Of a DNA stretch of 64,000 nucleotides, positions 36,960-46,555 are shown piece after piece. The position numbers and the translations under genes were made by a program. The stretch lies in assembly GCA_037903475.1 (NCBI GenBank), contig JBAJFG010000126.1, positions 682,001-746,000 of the forward strand, read 5' to 3'. The notes under the pieces were generated by a model. The model was not told the DNA's origin and searched no databases. It was given only the letters and a program-made list of their open reading frames with translations. The first letter of the stretch is position 1; the number at the start of each line of letters is the position of its first letter. This DNA is from Ancylostoma caninum. Its lineage: Eukaryota > Nematoda > Chromadorea > Rhabditida > Ancylostomatidae.

Positions 36960-36984
36960 TTTCGGCGATTAACGCCTTCGTCAG
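36960..36984 (-). ncRNA. Hammerhead-ribozyme-like core
   Basis: On the minus strand CTGACGA is followed by a GGCG/CGCC stem with loop TTAAT and then GAAA. This is the conserved core order of a hammerhead, with one extra A after CTGACGA. I could not pair stems I and III or place a UH cleavage site. It may therefore be a degenerate or half ribozyme. Confidence 0.45.
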
Positions 36985-37230
36985 ACCTTAACACCAAGAA
37001 ATATTACGTCATCAATTGCTTTACAATATTCAGATAAGCAAATCTACCATGTGGCAAGAAGACAATTGTGACTTTGACAACTGAAACAGAGATGCCAATC
37101 TATAAAACATGGTCTTATTGACAAGAGATGGTACTTATGACAAAGAAGGACCTCAACCCCCTGGTTGTTGGTGACAGAATGAGGGGAGGAGGGTTGGGTC
37201 AGAGAGCGGAAAGAATGTCAAGGGTTTGGA

Positions 37231-37347
37231 TTACGTAATCAGACGCAGTACCTTCCTTAACTCATCCTTGGTGTTGATTTCTGGCCCATGCCTTCTTATT
37301 TCCCTGGCTTCCATTACTTTCCTCTCCAACGTCTTTGTCAAAAGCAT
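37231..37347 (-). pseudogene. C-terminal remnant of a Penelope-like element protein
   Basis: Thirty-eight codons end in TAA and read as a tail resembling GIY-YIG-containing Penelope proteins: ERKVMEAREIRRHGPEIN, then a basic helix with LRKVLRLIT. An in-frame stop lies just upstream of the ATG, so this is a fragment. The assignment rests on remembered family style (RK..EA..I....P.IN) and on the nearby hammerhead-like core, not on a search. Confidence 0.4.
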
Positions 37348-37690
37348 GGTTGTTTACTTAGTTAATCATAATGATTTCTTTGTTTGCTAATGTTTGTTTT
37401 TCCAAAGCAATCAAGGTTTCAAATACTGTGTAGAAGGAGAGTACGCAACAGAAGACAAACTCAAGAAATAGCGGGAAGAGCCCTTTTCTGAAGCCCTTTT
37501 AGTTGAAGCGCAGTAACTTGAGGAAATTTAATGCCTAATAGTCAATAAATTTTCAAATATTATATACATAGAATAGATGCATCCACCAAGCTTATGTAGT
37601 TTCTGTGCCCATTTCTTGGAGAGGACGACATCTTTCCAGGCACGGCCTGTTTAGATCCGACCAAAGATTCGAGATTAAAGAAATTTTTAG

Positions 37691-38561
37691 GTATCTGAAA
37701 TGTCTTGCGCTTGTGAAAATTGCTCTGGAAAATGCCGAAGGAAATCGGCGTCTCCGCTAGTAAAAATTCCTCGCTCGTCTCGCGGTGCTTAGAAAGTATT
37801 GAGGAACTTCTCTACTCTCTCTTAAACGAAAAACAATCAGGGATGAGTCTCTGGGAGAGGAATTGAGCGAGGCAACGTGCTCGCATTGACTTCCGTAGAG
37901 GACATGTACAATTGAATTTCATGGCAAATCCACGGAAACTCCGTCACCTAAATCCGATTTGAAAGATACAACTGAGATAAAACGAGAACAGCAACTGTCT
38001 ACCACAGGTACAACTTTCTTATTTGCACTTAGATGGCAGACGCAGTTTGTACATTAAGTTGTTCCCTGACCTCTGCGAAGGATGACTGCAGCGCCGCAGA
38101 GATTGTAAGTTTTACGTTAACTGCAAAGTAAATATTAAACGATTGGTCTAGTAATGTCCTTAGACCGTTTCAAATGAATAAACATATTGTGACGCACATA
38201 CTGGACGGCCATTCCATTGTTGGCGATATTTAACCGAATAAACACCAACGGCTGCACATGCTAAGTAAAATATGTTTACCGAATTTGTCCAGGAATTCAC
38301 ACATCCAGAATCCAATGAAACCCAGCGATTAAGGAATTGAATAAACCAGATTTTAAAACCTCCTTATTACCGTTATACACTTTTCAGAGGATAATAACAG
38401 CGCTGAAAGACAGGGAGCTCAATGGGATCAATATCTCATGTCCAGAACTGTTACGCGTTCTCTTGAACGCCGGCAAAGCGCTTGGGGACCAGTTCTCGTC
38501 CATATCGAACGAGCTACCTTTGAAGAATCTTCAGCGCAAATGGCGGTTTCCCATGAGATAA
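37691..38561 (+). CDS. Candidate three-exon gene, Cys-containing protein of unknown function
   Basis: Three exons fit together in phase 0: 37691-37759 (after TTTTTAG, donor GTAAAA), 38033-38104 (after TTGCACTTAG, donor GTAAGT) and 38388-38561 (after TTTTCAG, ending TAA). The first includes a CACENCSGKC cluster, the second CTLSCS and DDC, the third a helix-rich end with CPELLRVLLNAGKALGDQF. The second exon is open in only this frame, and its first codon is ATG, so the gene could also start there (81 codons). AATAAA at 38811-38816 could be the polyadenylation signal. I do not recognise the family. More 5' exons may exist. Confidence 0.4.
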
Positions 38562-38810
38562 GCACACGTCACAGGAGCGGCAGAAATTAGGAGAGATGAT
38601 CCTGGAAAATTAGAAAGATTAAGTTTTTGTGTTCAAACACGTGGGATGGCAAAAAGAAACGGAACACGCCAATGAGCACAGCGAAGAGGTAAAAAGAAAT
38701 GCACGACAGGAAATGAATATGATATGTGTCCAAAAGTACATAGCTCATGGAGACGTGTGAACAGGTAGATTCACTCAAAAAGAGTACGGAAGAGTAGGTA
38801 AGGAAGCAGG

Positions 38811-38816
38811 AATAAA
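38811..38816 (+). terminator. Possible polyadenylation signal
   Basis: AATAAA lies about 250 bp after the stop codon of the candidate gene ending at 38561. The hexamer is frequent in AT-rich DNA, so the link is tentative. Confidence 0.3.
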
Positions 38817-39839
38817 ATAGAGTAGTAAAGATTAAACTCCCTCACGCTAAAGTGTGAGCTAGTACCTTTTCAAAAACAGTTGCCAAGGATTAGTGGCAAA
38901 TTCTTAATTAAGTTTTCCTACAACTAGCTTCTGTTCCGCTTTCGTTCCGTGCATAAACCTCATGAGAAATCTAAAAATAAAACTGTGAGGAGAAGGAGAG
39001 CTACTACTTACTACTTTAAGTTCAGAATTTACATCTGGAAATGTGAATGATTCGCATTCGAAGAAGTGCGTCTCCAACAGAACTCTAAGTTATACAAGAA
39101 GTTACTGTTATACAAAAGTTACTGAGAGAACGACGATTTCTGGACTAGTACCGATTTCCACTCTAATAGTAATATTTGTGTATCTTCCAGTGCAGCTAAT
39201 AGGACTTAAAAACAAAGTGTTACTAGCCTTCAAAAGAACGGTCTTTGATGCCTTCATAAGCGTTCAAACACTCCTTGTTGCCCTTTCGGGACGATTCGCC
39301 AAATATGTGTTCTAGACCGCTGTAACGAAGAGGGTTTACGCCACTTCTATGACATTTGACGTACATTCTAGGAATCAGTATGACAAAGACATCGCGGATC
39401 TGTTGACGTCAGACCCCACCTTCCAAAAATCGTCAAATTGACGCTCCAACAGTTCCACTGATGATGTTCTTTCGCGTTTATATTCTACAGTGCTTACACG
39501 CTCAAAAAGTATGGAAAGCTTTCTGGTCCCAACTGAATACAAGGAGGGAAATGGGTTTTTCCTCGAATTAGCGTTTTTCTTGTTAAGCTTAAAAATCAAG
39601 TAATTCAATAGTTTTGTGAAGACGCTCATTGATAGTATTGTAGAGGGAGGAAAGCGCTTTCAGAAGGTATGGCACATGTTAGAGAAAAATGGTAATGGGG
39701 CGGAAGAAATCGCAACTAAAAAAGCGCAAGGACTTATGTTAACACCTAATACTTATTGTTAGTCCAAAGAACAGAATGTGGGATGTTAATGAGCTCCACA
39801 ACTTCATATTTCTCGATTTAGAGATCGGGGGACAACTCT
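38817..39839. other. No gene recognised
   Basis: An ORF at 39043-39315 (plus) has a hydrophobic middle but no recognised family. The stretch 39360-39410 faintly resembles the interior of the TTAA element at 6659-7074 (GACGTACAT, GGAATCAG). It may be a decayed copy. Confidence 0.35.
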
Positions 39840-40049
39840 TTGCACAAAATCAAAATTATTTTCGTCTCGTGGAATACTGGTCAGCTGTCAGAACCTACTA
39901 GGGCTTTCCTCCTTGGGCTTTGCAGATTCTCGGCGCGGCGATGCCGGGTCAACAACTTGGACCACGTGGTTTGCTTTTGCCTTCAGATTTTCCAGGATTT
40001 CGTGTACGTCACAACTTGGGACCGCGAAGAAACGCATAGAAATCCGTAG
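39840..40049 (+). pseudogene. Possible beta-propeller (YWTD-like) fragment
   Basis: After a good acceptor-like tract (GCTTTTGCCTTCAG) the frame reads IFQDFVYVTTWDREE and stops soon after. Upstream in the same frame is CRVNNLDHVV. This resembles one blade of an LDL-receptor-type YWTD propeller, in which FVY..TWD would match the usual VYWTDW. A stop (TAG) at 40047-40049 ends it. No neighbouring blades were found, so it is either an isolated relic or chance. Confidence 0.2.
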
Positions 40050-43000
40050 CCGCCATCTTTTTCAATTTGATAAGGAAAAGAAACAGGAAACTAGTTAATT
40101 TTCAACTTCTAACTAAAAGATTCAAACTCGATTGAGCCCATGCTTAGCCCATATTTGGTTCGTCATGTGAGAGAAGTAACCTGAAGAGGATTCTAGGAAG
40201 AAAATGATGAACGGATCCCAGCAATCAGATCTATTCTCTTGCTAACGCATGTCTGCACAAAATCTTTTCGTTGACACTTTTTTTAATCCTCTTTCCGACA
40301 GTTTTCACTATGACAATTGCTTGGTGTTGCTACAGGTAGTCACAGCTAGTTTAGGAACATGCTAAATGTTGAAGTCATTATGAAACTGTTGTGTATTTGC
40401 CAAGTGAACGTTTTGTTTACGCCCTCCTAAATAAATGAATAAGTAAATAAATAAAGAAGTAATTGACAAAGAAAGCGAGAGTGACGAATAAGAAACCAGG
40501 GACCACAACAAACGAAGCTGGCTTCATTCATTCAATTAAAGGCCTCATTTACCGCTCACGGAAGCCTTGAGGCACTCCGCTGAACACATGGAATTTTTCA
40601 AAGCAATCCGATGAACAGGTGAAAAAAATCACACATTCACCAGAAGAACATGCTAACTATAAACGCTTTTCGAGTGAAGTTTGGCTGTCAAATTGTACGC
40701 CCTCCAATTATACTAAAAGTACACACAAAGCAGGCCATTCGGCAGGTTATTTACGAAGGAAGGTTATGAATTCCAGCTGGGATGCGGAATTCCCAGAGAT
40801 AAGCGCAATAGCCGCTCTGACGTACACACACATGCACTATGAGTAAGAGAGCGCCTGGAGGCAAATGAAAGTTCCATTAAGCGGTTGTCCTTAGAAGGAC
40901 ATCACGAGTGAATCACCGATGAAGTTATAGTTTTTTTTCCGCACGATTAAATTAGATAAAGAATATTTGCACAAATTTGCAGCTGTGCCATTATTTGCAA
41001 TAATATCACCCTTACGAACTCTTTGGGGAGGAAAATTGTAAACGGAACGTGGACACCAGAGATCAACAAAAGGTAGAGAGGAGTTGAGTATTAAATACTC
41101 AATATTGAGAGCTTACAAGGGATGTGCACGAACTTAAGCTGCCATCCCAGGACGAAACCTATATGGTTAGAATGCCTGTCCAACATGATGTTACAGGCTA
41201 TACTTGAAATCTGCTGAATGGTTCACAGAAGCTCAGAATTACCACAGAAAACCGAGAAAAATTGCCGATTTCGGCAGGAAAAAGGCAGATGCAAAATGAT
41301 GTTGATAATCATGTCTGAAATTGCTCTTACGAACAAAAATGAGGAAGATATTGCGAGGCCCGTAACTACTTTATGTCCACTGCTGTGTTCTAACTGGTGC
41401 GCCAGACATCTCCTGAGTTGCTTGTGCTATTACCCGTCAATTTTTGGCCTTAATAAAACTAATGACAGGTTCAGAAGAAGTTTTCTCCATCTTGATTGCT
41501 ATCATTTAAGTAAATTTAGGGGATCAAGATGGAACAATAACTCTCCACCTAATTATAGGTCTCGTTCATCACCTTTTCGTTCGGCTTTACCTTTTCCTTA
41601 AGTGCTACATAGTCAGTATTCATCTGCTGAGAACATTAGAGTGAATTATACTTGCTTTCATACTTGGACTCCGATCGCTGAGGCTGTGAAGGGCGGAAAA
41701 ACGATGAAAGCGGGAGGAGGTTTCAACGTTCAGCTGACGTTCTCAAGTCGGATCCTAGCCCAGTTTCATGAGAAAGAGGCTGAGTTTGAAGAAACATGCA
41801 TTCTTATGCTGACATTTGACTGACGAATGTCATGACGAGAAGACAGGTATGAATGGATACATAAGTAGGGGCATATCCATGAATTCATGAGCATGCAGAA
41901 AAAAAAACCAAGTGGAAAAGAACATTTTCAAACGATTCTACGTCAGGTTTCCGTCTGAATTTCATGGTGAGAGTGAGAAATTAGAAGAAGAATTAGGCGA
42001 ATTCGAAGGGGATCCAGGTGATTTCCACCTGATCGAATTGAAAATTGTTTTTTTAAGATCCCAGGAACTGGTAAAAAAAAACTTTGTATTTCCGTCATTG
42101 AGCTTTGTTATTTCCATTGTAATAATAGATTGTGAAATTATTTCGGTTTTATTGACTTACTGTGGAGAATAAGCCCAAAGGAAAGCGCTATCGCCAGAAG
42201 CTAACCATTGATGGAGTTATAGAGCTTCACCTCAAGCGATGAAACCAAGAAATTATTGGAGACGAAGTCCTAAATGAACGAAGAATGTGATTAGAGATTC
42301 TTTAGTAGTTTATTCGGAGAAGAGAAAGATTTTCCGGAATGATGAGAATAAGGGAATCCTACGGAAATCCAGGAGAATCTAGGGTGGAATCAGCACAACT
42401 CAAGCTAGAATCTTAAAGCACCAAAGTTAAGAGTCACCACTAGCCCTCCATGGTGTCATAGCAGTGTGTTCTTCATATTAGCTTCATCAACTCTCTATTC
42501 AAGGTCGATGCTAGGACAAGAAACGGAGGCCTTCCTAGAATTCAGCGCTGTCTCGATACTTCCCTTTCCCTAGTTTTTTTCTTTCCTCAAGCACACACCA
42601 CAAAGGAAAATCTACGGCGAATCGCTCAAGTGAATTTTGAAAAAAAAAGGCCGTAGAAGGCCTGAAAAGGCCCTTGCACCTCACCAGAGAGCACCATAAC
42701 TAAACCTAATGAAAAACTCGTCACCAAGCTTGCACATTACCTATGCATGAACATAATTACCACCCACAATGATGACACAACGGAATAAATAAGCCAGACC
42801 AAGACGCAGCGGCGATGCGCTAATTAAGCTCTACTTCTCATCCATGCTTCCAGTGAGACCATGAAAATCCCGAAGAGAACATGGGCTGAAGATGACCAAC
42901 TCACAAAGCACAGCTCTCCCTACTCTTTTTTGTTAGGAATGTGGCTGCTCTAATATGAATGGGTACAAACTGGGAAGTACGCACGTCATTTGTTGAAGTG

Positions 43001-43394
43001 AAGCTCTCCATCGACGAAATTCCACTAGGTGATGGGTGAGAACAAATGATGTTAGCGGACTTGCCGCCGCCGACATCCCAAAGTGGACACAATGAGCGAT
43101 GGTTTCACTGGATGATGCCCATTCCGGGAAGTCGCACTTTGGCTGATTGTGAGGAGTGCTTCATCAAATTCACATTTCAATGGCTTTTTTTCATCTTATA
43201 ATCGCTCAACAAACTCTGAAAGTATAGGGTCTGCGTCAAAGTCATATAATAGAGGAATTCATAGACGAAAAATGGTAAGTGGAAAAGGGGGTGTTTCCAA
43301 AATATGGATGGAAATCTCAAAAGCAATGCTACTGAAGAATGAGTTTCTCTTTGAAGTCTTATTTAATAAATTAGTTCATACAAAATAACCTGGG
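40050..43394. other. No gene recognised
   Basis: ORFs at 41218-41601 and 41602-41823 (plus) are the longest, at 127 and 73 codons. Neither has motifs or convincing splice boundaries, and such lengths occur by chance in a region this size. Inverted GGCC-rich wording near 42640-42672 forms a weak hairpin. Confidence 0.35.
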
Positions 43395-43486
43395 CCTGTA
43401 TGCACCATTGACATTACCCGGGTAAACTTGTCAACGCTCGTGATAACGACGGGTAAACTTGTGGAATGTTGACACGCTTATCTTGG
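43395..43486. repeat. Palindromic GATTACCC-type repeat interrupted by a MITE
   Basis: TGCACCATTGACATTACCCG begins a copy whose right part (CCTCAATGATG) resumes only after 43879. The TTAA element at 43487-43879 therefore inserted into this older repeat. Confidence 0.6.
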
Positions 43487-43879
43487 TCAAAGGCAGTGTG
43501 TCACCTCCTTTTCGTGTTTGAGGTTTTGGCGGATCCGGAATCTCCTCGATGCGCTGAGTCCAGCGGTATACTTAAAATGTTACAAAACGGCCTCTAGACC
43601 GGTTTTTCAAACGTTTTTCAGGATGGGGTTTGAAACAGTTTGTCGAGCAGAGTGGATGCGTGAAGTCGTTGATGTTGTCCAACGCACAGGTCTAGACGTG
43701 TTGGCTAACGTTTCCGCTCTGCTCAACTGGTCCGTAAACTGCACTTTCGGACCCCCCGAAAACGGGGCTTCCGTCATTTTTATGAGCTTTGATGTACATC
43801 TTTAAAATCAGCGTGATGAGAAGATCTAGGATATGCTGACATCCACAGCCCATGGAACGAGGTGACACACTGCCTTTAA
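43487..43879. mobile_element. TTAA-ended MITE, copy 2 (about 393 bp)
   Basis: The ends TCAAAGGCAGTGTGTCACCT and AGGTGACACACTGCCTTTAA are mirrored. The left target now reads TCAA instead of TTAA. The interior aligns with copy 1 at 6659-7074 in the same orientation, sharing TTTTCGTGTTTGAGGT, AATCTCCTCGATGCGCTGA and GTCCAGCGGTATA-like wording with scattered changes. It has no coding capacity. Confidence 0.85.
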
Positions 43880-44019
43880 CCTCAATGATGTAGGCGGCCT
43901 CTGACTACGCAGTGAACTTGAAAAGGAAAGAAGTCAAGGGTGTGCGGTCATATTTACTCAGGAAGTCTAAAAATGTTTTGCATGAAAATGAGAGATGAAA
44001 ATTCCACGATTAGGAAATA

Positions 44020-44360
44020 CAATCTTTTACTCAATAATTCTATACCAGCAGTGGAGAAATCATGCAAAACCCACGCAGAACTCATGCGTCTCCAAAACAC
44101 AGGTGCAAATTCGATTCAGAACCCACGAAAAAAAAACATGCACACCCATGCGAAACCCATGCAAAGCCCATGCAAATCCCATGCATATCCATGGGTGTGC
44201 ATGGGTTTTACATAGAATGACTATGTATTGCTGGTATAGAACTGTTCATTTAAAAAACCGTGTTTTGCATGAGCACGCGTGTCTTAATCGGGGGATTTGT
44301 ACATATCTTTCAATCTCATGCAAAACACGGTTTCCAAATTCCTTGAGTAAGGGAGCCCAC
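44020..44360. repeat. Nested palindromes with CCCATGCAAA tandem units
   Basis: AAACCGTGTTTTGCATGAG (near 44255) is mirrored exactly by CTCATGCAAAACACGGTTT (near 44315). Further out, CTATACCAGCA (near 44040) mirrors TGCTGGTATAG (near 44230). Between them lie four to five tandem copies of a 10-bp CCCATGCAAA unit (about 44146-44188), next to a mirrored CATGGGTGTGCATGGG. The stretch looks like a foldback element with internal subrepeats. Confidence 0.7.
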
Positions 44361-46110
44361 ACGGGAATTTAGAAGTGGAGAAGTGCCTACTCAACAATAC
44401 CTAAGGAATAATAAAAAAATCTAAAAGTGCCCTCCACTTCCCAAATATGCCTCCATAAACCAGCAAACAGTTCGGCGACTCTTAGAAACGAACATTAGGT
44501 TTTCGTAAGGGTTTTGGTGTTTTGTGAGGTGAAGCACGGTTCTTCGATGTCAGGCAAAACCTCCTACGTAGCTGTTTACCAAGATCATCAGTGTCAAGCG
44601 CGTGATAGTAAATTAAAAACGGCGGGGGGAGGTGGGGATCACGGTGGAGGGGTAAGAATTCGCAAGCAGAATGTAAGGAAGTATTTTTGTCGGCTGAGAG
44701 GGTTGCGGGATCGCACTGAGGAGTAAGGAGTCGTCGCGAGGGTAGGAATTTCTGTGTGGTGAAGGAAAGGGGTGGGGTCGTTTTTTTTTGCTGTCATAGA
44801 AGGGGTCGTACGTATGAATGAAAGAGGTTCTCTGGAGTATGAATTTGTATGTGGAGCGGGAAGCGAGGCAGCGTATTTCTATCAGTTGGAAATGGGGATG
44901 GTTCTATGGGTGTTGAGAATTTTGCTCCAGGCGTATGACGGAGAAGAAGCTACTGGAACGTCAATTAACAAGCCCGAGCATCTTCGCAGCACCTGGCTGC
45001 CATTGTGGATGCGGTCCATCATCCTACTTTTTGTGGATTGCGTACATCTGGCTTGCGGATGCGACAATAATAGCTTGATCATAATACGCCTTCTTACTGC
45101 CTATCAAGCAGCATGATGCACACTGAATAGCATTTTGTAACTTTTCACTTCTCGCATACTCAGAACTCGCTGAACATGTTACACTCGACCTAAAGGCAGC
45201 ACCTAAAGAAATTTTGTTAGCACAGATTTTGCTATACTCCTAGAATTAGCGCTATAGTGAAAACGGTAGTCGGATACTACAAACACGGCGGTCCTCAATG
45301 CCAAGAGTTTAGCTCGTTTGCACAGAATGGCCGAGTTGCCTGGGCTTAAAATAGAAAGAGATGGGAATGAAACTAAGTGCTGCCAAAATGAAAGAGAGAA
45401 ATTTTAAACGAAGGACCCGCTATGGAGGTGCAACTTTCGTGGAATTGTTGCGACCACCGCTAAGTATCCGAAACGATCAAAACATCGGCGAGAAAAAAAG
45501 CACATGTAGAAATGTGAAACTAGTAAGATATTTTTGTTTATTTATTTAATATTTGCCCCTCAGAATTGATGCGGTTGATATCAGCAACAATTCATGGGAC
45601 AAATACTTGGGTAAGAAAAGCGTTAGGCGCATATGAACAAGTTGAAAGGTCTACTCCAGCAATAGAAGCAGGCTCAATTGTAGAAATAAACATTTTCACT
45701 ACCAAACCTTATCAACTTTTTGGTACATCTACAATCCATTCATTTATTTTGAGGCTTGCGTGCAAGTCTCCCTAGAACCGAACCAAAATTCAGGAAATGG
45801 ACGTTGTCCTGATGTGACCAACGACAAAATCTGCTTAGTATGCATCGGACAGCTCCGAAAAGCTCGTGACTGCCTAGCGTGAACTCGGAAGCAAAAAAGG
45901 AAGAGCAGTGTACTTACATACGACACCTAGTATCTGTCACCGACAGCTGTTCTACTAAGTAGCGTTTCGAAGAACAAAATGTATCAAAATAACAATGAGC
46001 TTAAATTCGTTCTTGGAATACTTATTCAGACAGAGTTATATATTTGACAGTGTATTCAAGGTGCCCAAGGTGTAAAAGCCAAATAAAGACGTAATTGCGT
46101 GATTTGGTCC
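44361..46110. other. No gene recognised
   Basis: A plus-strand ORF at 44772-45116 (114 codons) follows a G-rich patch (GGCGGGGGGAGGTGGGG, near 44621). It has no motif that I can name. Several short ORFs follow. No clear repeats were seen. Confidence 0.35.
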
Positions 46111-46555
46111 GTTAACTCAGAGAGGTCCGATGGAGTGGCTTTGTCTGCAATTACGGCCGCACTGGTTCCGTCGATGGGAGGACGCTACAGGATGCGTCTG
46201 GAAGGAGATTCTACTTACAGTCTTCGTCGAAAAGAGACGGATTGCACGTGCGGTTTCATAACGGTGCGGCCGCAGAATCGCGGCGAGACCTACGAGACCC
46301 TCTAACTTAGAGCATGCTCTCCGCCTCCATAGTTCAGGTGCCGCCGAGATTCTGCAGCTACGGAATTTTATCTTCTATATAAGTCTATCTTTTCGAGAAG
46401 GACTATGAATGGCAGTAGCTAAACACCAAAATGGGATAAATCACACCACATATGTACGTATAAAAAACGGTAAAAATTAGACCAGTTGGCCGACACTGTG
46501 AGAAGGTCGTAATTGCAGACAAAGTCACACCACCGGCCCTATCTGAGCTACCATA
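46111..46555. mobile_element. Inverted-repeat element with about 65-75-bp arms (445 bp)
   Basis: The left arm contains GTGGCTTTGTCTGCAATTAC and the right arm its mirror GTAATTGCAGACAAAGTCAC. The outer parts also pair (AACTCAGAGAGGTCCG with its diverged counterpart CGGCCCTATCTGAGCT). A different family (46215-46406) sits in its middle, so the two are nested. Confidence 0.75.
46215..46406. mobile_element. Inner CAAGGACTGTA-family element
   Basis: TACAGTCTTCGTCGAAAAGA at the left mirrors TCTTTTCGAGAAGGACTA at the right. GCGGCCGCAGAATCGCGGCG links it to the 30061-32319 nest. Confidence 0.6.

Larger units (their letters stand above)
36900..37350 (-). mobile_element. Penelope-like retroelement 3' fragment
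   Basis: The minus strand carries the last codons of an ORF (37347-37231) followed, about 250 bp downstream, by a hammerhead-like core (36984-36960). That order, a C-terminal endonuclease tail then a ribozyme in the terminal repeat, is what Penelope-like elements show (established knowledge). The element is truncated: no reverse-transcriptase or GIY-YIG core is present upstream. Confidence 0.5.

Noticed and set aside
37396..37470. Open stretch after TTTTTCCAAAG reading GFKYCVEGEYATEDKLKK then stop
   Set aside because: It could be a last exon, but no upstream exon matches and it lies next to a Penelope-like fragment on the other strand.
44100..44190. CRISPR-like short repeats (CCCATGCAAA)
   Set aside because: The units are 10 bp, adjacent, without spacers, and the window is eukaryotic. 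It is a simple tandem repeat within a palindrome.
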